Source: Desulfurivibrio dismutans (GTDB taxonomy: Bacteria; Desulfobacterota; Desulfobulbia; Desulfobulbales; Desulfurivibrionaceae). From it: a DNA stretch of 64,000 bases. The translations under genes and the position numbers were made by a program. The stretch lies in NCBI RefSeq assembly GCF_029210385.1, contig NZ_JARGDQ010000003.1, positions 1 through 64,000 of the forward strand, written 5' to 3'. Of the stretch, positions 16,607-25,345 are shown piece by piece; within the stretch, counting starts at the first letter, position 1, and each line of letters begins with the position of its first letter. The notes below the pieces were generated by a model. The model did not search any database. It had not been told where the DNA came from and worked only from the letters and a program-made list of their open reading frames with translations.

Positions 16607-16835
16607 CTTGGCTTCGATAACGGCGATGGGCTGGTTGGGCTGCAAGCCCAACACATAATCGGCCCGCCGCTTGCGCCCCCGGGCATGGAGCCGCCCCCGC
16701 ACGATGATCCGCCCGGCGGTAAAGGAGACCTCTTCCCGCACCTGCCGCAGCAAGTCCCACCCGGCCCCTTCGATGGCCGGGGTGATGAACTTGGTGCAGA
16801 TGTCCCTTCCGCTGAGTTGTTTTTTGGCCTGGCCG
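16607..16835 (-). pseudogene. hsdR: hsdR-like fragment, copy 5 (N-terminal only)
   Basis: It encodes [20 protein letters not shown] through RADYVLGLQPNQPIAVIEAK, then stops matching. The start codon and leader are lost at 16,836. The inner breakpoint falls at the same VIEAK codon as in copy 6, although different DNA is attached, which points to a preferred break site. Confidence 0.8.
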
Positions 16836-16970
16836 GAAGTCGATGGTGGTCAGGCGCCAGGCACCCTCCGGGTGGTCCGGTACCGCCGCTACCTCCAAGG
16901 CGAGACGGTGGAGAATCCCGACCCGGCGGCGGTGGTGGCCGCCTTCCGTTCGGGCCTCATCTCCGTCTGA
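16836..16970 (+). pseudogene. unidentified C-terminal gene fragment
   Basis: Immediately after the hsdR fragment the plus strand encodes LRVVRYRRYLQGETVENPDP and VVAAFRSGLISV-stop. It reads like a genuine C-terminus whose front was replaced by hsdR copy 5. I do not recognise the family. It ends one base before the convergent clostripain-like gene. Confidence 0.35.
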
Positions 16971-18041
16971 TCAGCGCTCGTCGGGCAGGAACACCGACAA
17001 CCCGTGCATCGCCTCGCGTTTGCTCGCGAGCCGCAGGATGACGCGATCCAACTCCAGGGGCGGCCGGTCGTCGGAGGCGTTGATGTGGGCGACCACGGCG
17101 GCGATGTCGACCATGCTGCGGAAAGGCACTCCGAAGCTGCCGAGCCGGTGGAGGTCGTCCCCCAGCACAGCCGCACGGTGTGTGGGATCGCTGAGGTGTG
17201 TATCCACCCGCTCCAGCATGGCATCCAACTCCGGACCGGTGCGCAGCAAAGCGGTGGCCCCCAGCGGATGCCCCCGGCGCAAGGCCGTGGCGGCCGAGGT
17301 GAAGGCGACCTCGGCCACCGCCGCCGGGCTGCGCTCCTCCAATTCGGAGAGGTTCTGTAAGAGCAGGGTGTAATCCTGGGCTCCGGAAGGATAACGCCCC
17401 TGCTGCACCACCAGGAAGTCGGTGCGATCCTTCAGGGTGGCGATGCCGGCGGTGTCGGCCATCAGGCACATGTCGAGGACGAGCAGATCCACCCGGTGAT
17501 CGCGCAGTCCCTCCCGCATGGCCTCGGCCGTGAAGGGCCGACCGTACTCGGAGGGCAACTCCAGGTCTGCTCCGAAAGGACCGTAGCCGTGGCCGGTGAA
17601 GACCACCGCGTGATGGGTGGCCGGATAGCGCTCGCGCACGAAGGCGAAGAAGGCCCGCATCCGTTCAGGATCGTGGGTGCCGACATCGGGCAGTTCAACG
17701 GAGAGGGAGCTGGACACCGTCTCGTGATACGAGCGCCCGTCGATCTCGAACACCCGTCGGCCGGAAAAGGGCCGCAGCAACAAGCGGCTTCGCCCCCGGC
17801 CGATGTCAATGGCCACGACGATGTTGACCCCTTCCAATCCTGGCTGGCCCGCGATCAGCTCGCGCAGGTTCTGCAGTTGTTGGCGGGAGAGGTTGTTGTT
17901 GCCATCAAGATAGAAGGCGAAGGTCCAGGTATCGGTTCGGGTTGCCGGGTCGATGAAGCCAAGCAGCCGCCAAGCCAGCGTGCCGCCGACCACCACCGCC
18001 ACCACCAACACCACCACGACAAGCCACCGGATCATGCGCAT
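16971..18041 (-). CDS. clostripain-family (C11) cysteine protease, membrane-anchored
   Basis: The 356-residue protein starts with a single membrane segment (WLVVVVLVVAVVVGGTLAW). A C11/caspase-like fold follows: WTFAFYLDGNNNL, then the catalytic His in HHAVVFTGHGYG (~170) and the catalytic Cys in LLVLDMCLMADTAG (~215). The His/Cys spacing fits clostripain-like peptidases. I place the start at 18,041, where GGAG precedes ATGCGCATG. It should face the periplasm. The gene lies downstream of a lipoprotein gene on the same strand, with two strong hairpins between them. Confidence 0.8.
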   Translation of the reverse strand: MRMIRWLVVVVLVVAVVVGGTLAWRLLGFIDPATRTDTWTFAFYLDGNNNLSRQQLQNLRELIAGQPGLEGVNIVVAIDIGRGRSRLLLRPFSGRRVFEIDGRSYHETVSSSLSVELPDVGTHDPERMRAFFAFVRERYPATHHAVVFTGHGYGPFGADLELPSEYGRPFTAEAMREGLRDHRVDLLVLDMCLMADTAGIATLKDRTDFLVVQQGRYPSGAQDYTLLLQNLSELEERSPAAVAEVAFTSAATALRRGHPLGATALLRTGPELDAMLERVDTHLSDPTHRAAVLGDDLHRLGSFGVPFRSMVDIAAVVAHINASDDRPPLELDRVILRLASKREAMHGLSVFLPDER

Positions 18042-18063
18042 CGCGCTCCTATCATGAAACACG

Positions 18064-18102
18064 CCCGGGAGGGTCGAGTTGACGCTCGACCCTCCCGGGC
18101 GT
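18064..18102. terminator. strong hairpin in the clostripain 5' region
   Basis: GCCCGGGAGGGTCGAG and CTCGACCCTCCCGGGC form a perfect 16-bp stem with a 6-base loop. On the minus strand it lies 22 bases before the protease start and is followed by TGTTT. It may be a terminator for the upstream lipoprotein gene or an attenuator. Confidence 0.6.
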
Positions 18103-18117
18103 GTTTTGTTCCATCAC

Positions 18118-18154
18118 AACGCCGGGGCCTGCATGAGCAGGCCCCGGCGTTGAC
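18118..18154. terminator. second strong hairpin downstream of the lipoprotein gene
   Basis: AACGCCGGGGCCTGC and GCAGGCCCCGGCGTT form a perfect 15-bp stem with a short loop, 36 bases past the lipoprotein stop on the minus strand. No T-run follows, so termination is less certain. Confidence 0.55.
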
Positions 18155-18189
18155 TCCTTTCCGTCCCATCCGCTCGAAGCGGCAGGGCG

Positions 18190-19404
18190 TCAGGGGAAGA
18201 TGTTTTCCAGGGTCGGATATTCGAAGTCCGCGAGGTCATTCTCGGTGGCGAAGATGCAGGCCATCTCGCCGCTGCTGGGGATCCTCACGAGATCGGCGAA
18301 GGGGGGGTGGGTACCAGAGGCCAGAGTGGCATCATCGATCGGATACGAATAGGTACCCCCACCGTAGAGGGTTTCGCCGTCATACGTCGCATCAAGAAAG
18401 TCGGCATAGGACAGGATCACGGTATATCCCTCTCCCTCCACATCTCTCGTATTATCCAAGAAGATATCGTCGATCTCATCGATCATCCGGACGGCCATGT
18501 AGCTCTCTTCCGGGATCATATCGCCGTTGTTGTCTTCCTCGCCCACACCGCCGCCGAATACCAGCCAGCTTCTCCCCCCCTGGCTGAACTTCTGGGCAAA
18601 ACGGAAGGTGGTGTCGTCCAGTTCGACATAGGTGTTGGACAGCGAGGTGACTTCAGCGCCTTCGCTCGCCTCCTTGTATTCGGCAGCGTATCCCGACCAC
18701 ACCTTGGTTTCCTGGGCGTCGACGAAACTACGTTCGGCATAGACGAGTTCGCGTCCGAAACCTTCATTTTCAGGAATAAAGGGAAACAACCCCAAGAGCT
18801 TGTCGCCGTCGGCGTCACGAAAGTAGAAGATAGTGGTATTCTGTTCGCTGCCATCCGCACCATCCGCGTCGTAGACCGTAATCTCGATCTGGAAGTCGGT
18901 CACGGCAGGGAGTCCGGTCCAGTCCGGCAGGGAGACCGATGCCGGAGCCCTTTGCCAGGCCACCGTCAAGGTGATATTCTCACCATCTTCATCGATTTCG
19001 ATCTCGTCGGTCCTCGGCGCGTCGTCGGCCTCCATCTTCAGATCGGATTCTCGCAGGATGGTGCTCAACACCGAGGTGATTTCATCGACCATCACTGGCC
19101 CGAAGAAGATGCTCTGCGCGCTGCCTTCGTCTTCGTTGAACATCCGTCCGAGCAGGCGGTAGTTCTGCTCGCCCTCCGTGTTGGGATTCCAGTTCTCCCA
19201 GTCGGCGAAAATGGGTCCGCTGCTGCCAGTAGTCGGAATTATCCGGGTCATGGTATCGACCAGGGAACCGATGATGACGGGATCGTCCAAGGAATCGTTG
19301 GTGACGGGATCTTTCGAGGAGCTGCTGCCGCTACTGCAGGCAGCGATGGCCAAGATGAGTGGAATGAGCACCATAAGTTTGGCGATGGATGATGTCTCTT
19401 TCAT
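18190..19404 (-). CDS. putative lipoprotein
   Basis: The 404-residue protein has a lipobox signal peptide (LMVLIPLILAIAACSSGSSS, Cys at ~23) followed by a Ser-rich linker. The mature part is acidic and beta-rich (ITLTVAWQRAPASVSLPDW, SYADFLDATYDGETLYGGG) with repeated strand-turn patterns. I recognise no named domain. It is probably attached to the inner leaflet of the outer membrane. It lies between hsdR copies 5 and 6 with the clostripain-like protease, and the two could work as protease and surface partner (inference). Confidence 0.75.
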   Translation of the reverse strand: MKETSSIAKLMVLIPLILAIAACSSGSSSSKDPVTNDSLDDPVIIGSLVDTMTRIIPTTGSSGPIFADWENWNPNTEGEQNYRLLGRMFNEDEGSAQSIFFGPVMVDEITSVLSTILRESDLKMEADDAPRTDEIEIDEDGENITLTVAWQRAPASVSLPDWTGLPAVTDFQIEITVYDADGADGSEQNTTIFYFRDADGDKLLGLFPFIPENEGFGRELVYAERSFVDAQETKVWSGYAAEYKEASEGAEVTSLSNTYVELDDTTFRFAQKFSQGGRSWLVFGGGVGEEDNNGDMIPEESYMAVRMIDEIDDIFLDNTRDVEGEGYTVILSYADFLDATYDGETLYGGGTYSYPIDDATLASGTHPPFADLVRIPSSGEMACIFATENDLADFEYPTLENIFP

Positions 19405-19471
19405 TGCTCCCCCTTTCGGTTTATGGGTTCGTTGAAATATTTTACGAAAAAATAAAACCTCGTCCTGACAA

Positions 19472-19640
19472 GGTGAGGTGATAGGGGTGATAGGAAGTTG
19501 CTTTTCTCGACCATGGCAAAAAACGGGACATCAGCGAATACCCCGTGCAACTTACCTCTTCAAAAGCCGACACTTTTGTCAATAACGGCTGCCGACCAGC
19601 ATGTCAACTAAAAAATCCACCCCAAAAACGGTCGAAAACT
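19472..19640 (-). repeat. putative IS91-like terminus, copy C
   Basis: GGTGAGGTGATAGGGGTGAT is followed by CGGGACATC...ATACCCCG and a block ending AGCATGTCAACTAAAAAATC. The block order is the same as in copies A, B and D. It is followed by the junction motif and then hsdR copy 6. Confidence 0.6.
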
Positions 19641-19662
19641 CGGGACAATCCCCATATTTTCT
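19638..19662. repeat. hairpin/CATATTTTCT junction motif, copy 2
   Basis: It reads CTCGGGACAATCCCC followed by CATATTTTCT and ends exactly where hsdR copy 6 begins, as in the motif at 3624. Confidence 0.55.
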
Positions 19663-19897
19663 TGGCTTCGATAACGGCGATGGGCTGGTTGGGCTGCAAG
19701 CCCAGCACATAATCGGCCCGCCGCTTTTGCCCCCAGGCATGGAGCCGCCCCCGCACGATAATCCGCCCGGCGGTGAAGGAGACATCTTCCCGCACCTGCC
19801 GAAGCAAGTCCCAACCGGCCTGCTCAATGGCCGGGGTGATGAACTTGGTGCAGATGTCCCTTTCGCTGAGTTGTCTTTTGGTCTGGCCGTCCATCAT
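19663..19897 (-). pseudogene. hsdR: hsdR-like fragment, copy 6 (nuclease-domain N-terminus fused to repeat DNA)
   Basis: It starts at 19,897 ([17 protein letters not shown]), keeps RRADYVLGLQPNQPIAVIEA and then reads into the junction motif and terminal repeat (KKIWGLSRVFDRFWGG). The 97-codon frame is open, but the nuclease core is cut straight after the catalytic IEAK, and there is no helicase. The leader (CAGTAAAAACCAGGAGCGGC) is conserved downstream. Confidence 0.8.
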
Positions 19898-20097
19898 CTA
19901 TATGGTTACCCCCAGCGGGGCAGTAAAAACCAGGAGCGGCCAAAATGCAATCAGTTCCCGCCCCTTGTTCTACGTCCCGGCCAGTCGGCCCAACTCCTTG
20001 CTGGACAGCCGTGCACCGGAATGCGTAAGCATTATACTGGGCGGCGCCCTTATCGACGCTGTGGGGCACGTAGAGAATGGGGCATCTTCCTTATAGG

Positions 20098-20730
20098 TCA
20101 GGCCAGGGGCAGGAAGATGTTCTTCAGGCCGGTGGTGATAAACTCCACGGCAATGGCCGCCAGGATCAACCCCATGATCCGGGTGACGATGTTGATCCCG
20201 GTTCTGCCCAGCTTTCTGGCAATGAAGGGGGCGGCCAGCAGGGAAAGAAAGATGGACAGGCCGATGATGAAAATGCCCGCGCTGGTAATCAGATAGGCCA
20301 GCGGCTCCTTGGCCTTGTCGGCATAAACGATAACCGCGCTGATGGCCCCCGGCCCGGAGAGCAGAGGAATGGCCAGAGGCACCACGGCGATGGTCTCGCG
20401 ATCGGCGGTTTCCTCGGCCTCATCGCTGGTATGGGCGACGCGGCTGGTCCTGGCCTGGAGCATGGAGATGGCCATGAGCAGCAGGAGAAGGCCGCCTCCG
20501 ACCTGGAAGGAGTCAATGGAGATTCCGAAAAAACGGAGGATCAACTCACCACTGAGCAGGGTCACCAGCAGAATGGCCACCACGGCAACGGAAGTGAGCA
20601 GGATTATCCTGGCCCGCTCTTGCGGCCGGTAGCCGTCGGTGAGGCTGATGTAGATAGGGAGGGCGCCAATGGGGTTGACAATGGCCAGCAGGGAGATGAC
20701 AAACTTGAGGTTGTCGGAATAATCGAGCAT
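20098..20730 (-). CDS. MarC-family integral membrane protein (UPF0056)
   Basis: The 210-residue protein has six predicted membrane segments and the family signatures FVISLLAIVNPIGALPIYI near the N-terminus and VVPLAIPLLSGPGAISAVIV in the middle. MarC-like proteins are inner-membrane proteins of uncertain transport function. I choose the ATG at 20,730, which starts just before the conserved region; a longer reading to 20,826 adds a stretch unlike the family. Confidence 0.85.
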   Translation of the reverse strand: MLDYSDNLKFVISLLAIVNPIGALPIYISLTDGYRPQERARIILLTSVAVVAILLVTLLSGELILRFFGISIDSFQVGGGLLLLLMAISMLQARTSRVAHTSDEAEETADRETIAVVPLAIPLLSGPGAISAVIVYADKAKEPLAYLITSAGIFIIGLSIFLSLLAAPFIARKLGRTGINIVTRIMGLILAAIAVEFITTGLKNIFLPLA

Positions 20731-21106
20731 GGCGTGAACCCCGGACGGCATGGATGGGCAGGCTGATCCGGCAACGAAACCGGGAACCATTTGCCACATT
20801 GTATAGGGAAAGACCGCCGAGCACAAACCCGGTTAAAAACAGGAAGGAGATCAAGGCAGATGAAAATTTCCGATTTGCCACGGTCGAACGCTTCGGCCAC
20901 TGGTATCGGGCCCGGGGCCAGGGCAAGAAAGCCGGTATTCATTCCAGCAAAATGAGATGGTGGCTTTTTACCAGGGATAAGAAGCTTGCTCTTAAGACGG
21001 CCAAGGCCCGCATTGAATAAAAAAAGGGCAAGCAGGCCGCAAGGCGAGAGGGGGAACTTGAAACAGGTTTCCTCTATTCCCATGCCCTGCGCGGCACCCC
21101 ATCAAT
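20731..21106. other. gap without a clear gene
   Basis: A short frame from 20,861 starts MKISDLP after GGAG but ends within 32 codons. A second open frame in the same stretch (FGHWYRARGQGKKAG) has no start site. Neither resembles a known family. The region leads into the PIN-domain fragment. Confidence 0.4.
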
Positions 21107-21277
21107 CAAGACACGGCGGAATTTTACGCGGCCATCCTGGATCAGTTGCGCCGCCAGGGCCAACCGATTCCGACCAACGACATCTGGATCGCCGCCTCCG
21201 CCACGCAGCACGGCAACATCCTCTACACCCTGGACGCCCATTTTCAAAAAATTCCCGGTCTGCTGCTGCTAACTTGA
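21107..21277 (+). pseudogene. PIN-domain (VapC-like) toxin, C-terminal fragment
   Basis: The frame encodes ILDQLRRQGQPIPTNDIWIA, ASATQHGNILYTLDAHFQKI and PGLLLLT-stop, the classic end of a VapC protein. The Asp in PTNDIWIA and the Asp in LDAHF are the last two PIN acids. The N-terminal half is missing and no start codon fits. Confidence 0.75.
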
Positions 21278-21303
21278 CTTATGGGTCCACTTTAACATGG
21301 CGG

Positions 21304-22542
21304 TTAAAGGTAATTAACCGGAAGCTGCACGATCTTTTCCGTCAGCAACTCCGGTCTTTTGCCGCTGTTGACCACGATCCCGAAGGGGCTGCCGGTATCG
21401 GCAAGAAAGTTCTCCAACCCGCGCAGGGCCGCCTTCTTAGCCACCGAGCCAAGCTTGATTTCCACCGGCACCGTGCCGAAATCGCCCTCGATGATCAGGT
21501 CAACCTCCGAGCGGTCGATGGTCCGGTAATAGGAAAATTCCAGTTGGGTCGCCATGGTCGCCTGCAGGCCCCGGATGATCTCCTCGGTGACGAAACTTTC
21601 AAAAGAAAAACCGGCAACCGGATGGAGCAGCAGGCTATCCAGATCGTTTATCCGGAGAAAGAAGTGCAGCAGGCCCTGGTCCCGGAAGAAACCCTTTTTG
21701 GCCTTTTGCACTTTTTTCAGGCGGTTGCCAGTGTAGGGCGGCAGGTTGCGCCAGAGAAAGGTCTGGTGAATGATATCCAGGTAATCCTTGACGGTCGAAA
21801 CGCTGACCTCGAGAGTTCTGGCGATATCGCTCATATTGAGCTGATGGCCGGAAAACTGGGCCAGCAGGGTGAGGAACCGGCGGAAGTTATGGACATTCAG
21901 GCGAGGGAAAAGCTGGCGGATGTCGCGGCCGACATAATTGATCAGATAATTTTCCATCCATTGCCGGTAGAAGCCCTCCTGCTCGGCTCCGGCGATGAGC
22001 GGCTCGGGGAAACCGCCGCGCCGCCAGATCTCCAGACTTTCCGGCAAAGGCAGTACCGGCTTCAGGTTTAGAAAATCGCGGGGGTCAGCGTTTTTTGCCA
22101 GAAGACGCTGGTAGCAGTCGGGAATCCCCGTTTCCTGGAATTCGCTTTGCTTGAAGGGCCACAGCTCCACGGTCGCGATCCGGCCGGCCAGGCTTTCGCT
22201 TATGCCCCGGACGATTTCCGGCGAACTGGAACCGGTGAGCAGATATCTTCCCTTGCGGCCGCGGTCGGCGTCTATCGCCCCGCGCAGCGTCCTGAACAGT
22301 TCCGGATATTGCTGGGCCTCGTCAAAAATCAGCTCACCGGGATGGAGCGTCAAGAATCTCCCAGGGTCACTGCTGATCAACTGGTAATCATCCGGGCTTT
22401 CCAAATCGTAGTACTGCCACTCCGGCCGCAGTCGTCTGACCAGGGTTGATTTGCCGCATTGCCGGGGACCGATGATCGCCACCACCGGAAACATCTCGAG
22501 CAAGCTGTTAACTTTATCCGCAACAAATCGTTTTTTGTCCAT
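21304..22542 (-). CDS. DUF4143-family AAA ATPase
   Basis: The 412-residue protein has Walker A IIGPRQCGKSTLVRRL (~25), Walker B ELIFDEAQQYPELF (~92) and sensor-like LLTGSSSPEIVRGISESLAG. The C-terminal DUF4143 region has GFSFESFVTEEIIRGL and nuclease-like EVDLIIEGDFG plus VPVEIKLGS. It is only distantly similar to the family member at 5533 and looks intact. It may act in defence or as a stand-alone ATPase; the function is unproven. Confidence 0.85.
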   Translation of the reverse strand: MDKKRFVADKVNSLLEMFPVVAIIGPRQCGKSTLVRRLRPEWQYYDLESPDDYQLISSDPGRFLTLHPGELIFDEAQQYPELFRTLRGAIDADRGRKGRYLLTGSSSPEIVRGISESLAGRIATVELWPFKQSEFQETGIPDCYQRLLAKNADPRDFLNLKPVLPLPESLEIWRRGGFPEPLIAGAEQEGFYRQWMENYLINYVGRDIRQLFPRLNVHNFRRFLTLLAQFSGHQLNMSDIARTLEVSVSTVKDYLDIIHQTFLWRNLPPYTGNRLKKVQKAKKGFFRDQGLLHFFLRINDLDSLLLHPVAGFSFESFVTEEIIRGLQATMATQLEFSYYRTIDRSEVDLIIEGDFGTVPVEIKLGSVAKKAALRGLENFLADTGSPFGIVVNSGKRPELLTEKIVQLPVNYL

Positions 22543-22587
22543 GATATTTGCAGGCTACTCGTAAATATCATGGCTGTCAACCTTGAG

Positions 22588-22680
22588 TTGTTTGTAGATG
22601 TTCTGTTCCTCTTTGCTGCAAGTCCCACCCGGCCCGCTCGATGGCCGGGGTAATGAACTTGGCGCAGATGTCCCTTTCGC
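22588..22680 (-). pseudogene. hsdR: hsdR-like fragment, copy 7
   Basis: About 30 bases matching 705-735 of copy 1 (TGTTTGTAGATGTTCTGTTC) are joined directly to the N-terminal segment (AAGTCCCACCCGGCC to CAGATGTCCCTTTCGCT). This is a third distinct internal deletion end. Confidence 0.7.
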
Positions 22681-22737
22681 TTCCATTCCCTGCTTTGCCC
22701 CAGACCTTAAGCCATATAATTGCGGCTCCTCGACGTT

Positions 22738-22960
22738 TCATGTGGAAACGAGTAAACCCTGAATGGGCGCCCCAATCAGGTAGCGGTCCAGGTCGATGAA
22801 GATGGTGACATACTTGTGCCGGCGCCGGGACTTGGTCTCGTCCATGGCAAGGGCCTTGAGGCTTTGCAGGTCAAGCTTCTCCATGGCCTTGCTCACATAG
22901 TGGAAGACTACCCGCCACAGCCGCTTGTCAGTGACTTCCATCTGGCGGGCGGCCGATAAC
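22738..22960 (-). pseudogene. ISL3-family transposase fragment
   Basis: The minus strand encodes RQMEVTDKRLWRVVFHYV, then LQSLKALAMDETKSRRRHKY and VTIFIDLDRYLIGAPI. The pattern of a catalytic Asp-Glu followed by RRRHKYVTIFIDLD is typical of ISL3 transposases. Both ends of the gene are missing. Confidence 0.65.
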
Positions 22961-23329
22961 CATCGGAGAGGGTTTGCATGAAGGCGACCAAAGCCGGCAA
23001 CGCTCCCAACATGGTTACCGGAAAAAACAGCAGGGCGTTGCAGAGAATTTTCTTCATCGAATACTTCCCCCATTAAGGTGGTTAGGACTTTATATCGTCA
23101 TCTTCGATCCTGACTCAGGATACCCCGACAACGATATTCCGTACGGCCCTAGGGAAAAAGCCAATGACCTTACTATGGGGGTTGGATTAGCAGCTTGTCA
23201 ATATAATAAAATGTCAATAAAAATTGTGTTATTGTTCATGGCACCACCCTCCCCTGGCAAGCCACTACAAACCCCGGGCGGTGACCCAGGGCGGCAACCT
23301 GTGGGAACAACTATTCGGCACCCCCGCCG

Positions 23330-23440
23330 CGCCGGCAAGCTCATGACCGATGGAGTTTATGCTCGTGTGCAACACCCCCAGTACACGGGGCTTTTTCTCA
23401 TCGTTTTCGGTGAGGGAATCGTGCACTGGGACCTGAGGCG
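23330..23440 (+). pseudogene. isoprenylcysteine/phospholipid methyltransferase-like fragment
   Basis: The frame encodes KLMTDGVYARVQHPQYTGLF and LIVFGEGIVHW, the cofactor-binding signature (YxxxxHPxY) of ICMT/PEMT-type membrane methyltransferases. Flanking frames are interrupted. Confidence 0.6.
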
Positions 23441-23514
23441 TCGTAACCGGTCCGGCCAGGCCTGTTTTCGCTCACTGGGGGTGACACGAGGATTGGAGGA
23501 AAGATACTGATTTT

Positions 23515-23576
23515 AAAGCTGAGCGGGCAATATCCGGTAGTCACCGTGACCGGGCCTCGTAGTAGGCAAAGTGGCC
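23515..23576 (+). pseudogene. scrap of a DUF4143 ATPase gene (5' end)
   Basis: It is about 85-90% identical to 5567-5625 (GGGCAATATCCGGTAGTCAC, ACCGGGCCTCG) and breaks at the Walker A codons. It is a displaced copy of the ATPase gene start. Confidence 0.65.
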
Positions 23577-23608
23577 TTTTATTTTGCTGAATAATTGTGC
23601 CATGAGTT

Positions 23609-23800
23609 CCCGAGCAGTTTCGCCCCATGGCCGGCGCCAACCCACACACGGGCAGGGTGGAGGAACTGGCGCGGGTGGTGGAGTTGAAGGTGGAACTGGT
23701 GTGCTCCGACGAACTTATCAGCGAGGCCGTGTGGGCCCTGAAAAGGGCCCACACATATGAGAAACCGGCCTACGAGGTATGGAGGTTGAAAGACCTATGA
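23609..23800 (+). pseudogene. YqfO/NIF3-like small protein, C-terminal fragment
   Basis: The frame encodes EQFRPMAGANPHTGRVEELA, VVELKVELVCSDELISEAVW and LKRAHTYEKPAYEVWRLKDL. This matches the C-terminal two thirds of the ~105-residue YqfO-like (NIF3 insert domain) family. The N-terminus is absent. Confidence 0.6.
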
Positions 23801-23803
23801 AAG

Positions 23804-25003
23804 TTAATCCCCGCTTTGCTCTTCCTTGTTTAACTTCTTGAACCAGATCTCGAGTTGTTTGCCGGCGGCCTCACGCCCGCCGAGACCGAACGCCAGGGCA
23901 AAAGCGACAGCCACGCTACCGATGGTCAGCCCAAAGGCCAGGCGCACGATGTCGTCGGCGATCCCCATTTGCCGCAGGCCCATGGCAACGACCAGGCCGA
24001 TTATTGCCACCCGAGCCAGCATTGCCAGAAACTCATTGGTGCCGGCGGACAGAAGTGCTCGGTAGGCAATGGTGGCCAGGAAACTGCCCACGGCCAGGAC
24101 CACCACACCCAGGGCTATCTGGAAGGCGAACTGGGTCAGCTGGGCCAGCAGGTCAGACACCCGCTGCAGTTCGAGCATTTCCACGGCGGAAATGGCGGCG
24201 CCCAACATGATGAAGATGAAGGCGACATAGGCGACCAGTTTCGAAAAGGTGAATTCTTCGCTGAATGCCTGATCGATTCCCAGCTTGGCCGGAAGCTCAT
24301 CGGCGCCGAGGTTTTTAAGTAAATCGCCGATAATGCCGACGACGAAGCGGCCGATGAAAAAGGCCACGACCAGAATCAGCGCCGCCCCGAGGATATTGGG
24401 GATGGCCCGCATCAGAGCCTCGAGCATGGCGGTGGCGGGAACCGATATGGCCTCCAGCCGCAGGGCATCGAAAGCCACGATGAGAAGCGGGACGAAAATA
24501 ATGATGAAAACCAGTTGCCCGAGCAACCGCGACAGGCTGAAGCCCTCGGCCAGTCCCAGTTGAGTGTTAAACCTGTCGACCCCTTTGAACAGCAGCGTGA
24601 CCATGCTGCTGGCAATTTGCGCCAGGATATAACCCAGAACACCAATCAGGATGGCGGCCAGGATATTGGGAATGGCGCTGAGAAAGGCGGTGAACATGTC
24701 ACGGACCGGGGCCAGGGCGTCCGTCACGCCCAGGATATCCAGCACCAGCAGGAAAAGGGAGATCAGCAGGACGTAGCGCAGGATTTGCACCAGGATGCCT
24801 TCCATCTTGACCGCTGGCTCCGCCTTCTCGCCTTGCAGGCGCTGATCCAGCTTGATCAGGCCCAGTAGCTTGCCCACGCTGCGGCAGATCACCTCGATCA
24901 ACAGCCAACCAAGAACCAGCACCACAAGAGCGGCCAGAAGGCTTGGCAGATATTCTCCAATTGTGCTCACAACAGGCTCAAAAAATTGGCGTATAGCGTC
25001 CAT
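23804..25003 (-). CDS. mechanosensitive-channel-like membrane protein (TM-helix repeats)
   Basis: The 399-residue protein consists of repeated pairs of membrane helices. Recurrent units such as AFLSAIPNILAAILIGVLGY and ALMRAIPNILGAALILVVAF match the conserved TM_helix repeat of small-conductance channel relatives. The C-terminus has AFGLTIGSVAVAFALAFGLG followed by a short charged tail. It lacks a full MscS beta domain. It may be an osmotic release channel or a scaffold. It is complete, and its ATG at 25,003 follows AGAGGTGAG. Confidence 0.75.
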   Translation of the reverse strand: MDAIRQFFEPVVSTIGEYLPSLLAALVVLVLGWLLIEVICRSVGKLLGLIKLDQRLQGEKAEPAVKMEGILVQILRYVLLISLFLLVLDILGVTDALAPVRDMFTAFLSAIPNILAAILIGVLGYILAQIASSMVTLLFKGVDRFNTQLGLAEGFSLSRLLGQLVFIIIFVPLLIVAFDALRLEAISVPATAMLEALMRAIPNILGAALILVVAFFIGRFVVGIIGDLLKNLGADELPAKLGIDQAFSEEFTFSKLVAYVAFIFIMLGAAISAVEMLELQRVSDLLAQLTQFAFQIALGVVVLAVGSFLATIAYRALLSAGTNEFLAMLARVAIIGLVVAMGLRQMGIADDIVRLAFGLTIGSVAVAFALAFGLGGREAAGKQLEIWFKKLNKEEQSGD

Positions 25004-25226
25004 AACTCACCTCTTTATCTTGGATTTCATTCATGAAAATGGAGCTTACAGGGTGCAGCCCAGGCCAGCTAATAGCCATTTTTTTGCCAGTGCTTTTAAT
25101 TTACATGGAAAAACAATTAGCCATCGACATGGCATCACAGCATGGGATTACCTGTCAAGCGCAATTTTGCCCACTTGGCCGAAAGCGCCGGATGAAGACA
25201 AAAAAAGAGCTTTACAGTGCCAAATG

Positions 25227-25345
25227 GTGATAGGTGAGGTGATAGGAGGCTGCTTTTCTCGACCCTGGCAAAAAAACGGAGCATCAGCGAATACCCCGAA
25301 TCCCCCGTGCAACTTGCCCCTCAAAAGCCGACGCTTTTGCGCTAG
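25227..25345 (-). repeat. putative IS91-like terminus, copy D
   Basis: GGTGATAGGTGAGGTGATAG is followed by CGGAGCATC...ATACCCCG and a block ending CCGACGCTTTTGCG, with no transposase or hsdR attached. It is a solo end. Confidence 0.55.

Noticed and set aside
20861..21020. Short plus-strand frames before the PIN fragment as an antitoxin gene
   Set aside because: Neither shows an antitoxin DNA-binding motif, and the frames stop without overlapping the toxin remnant.
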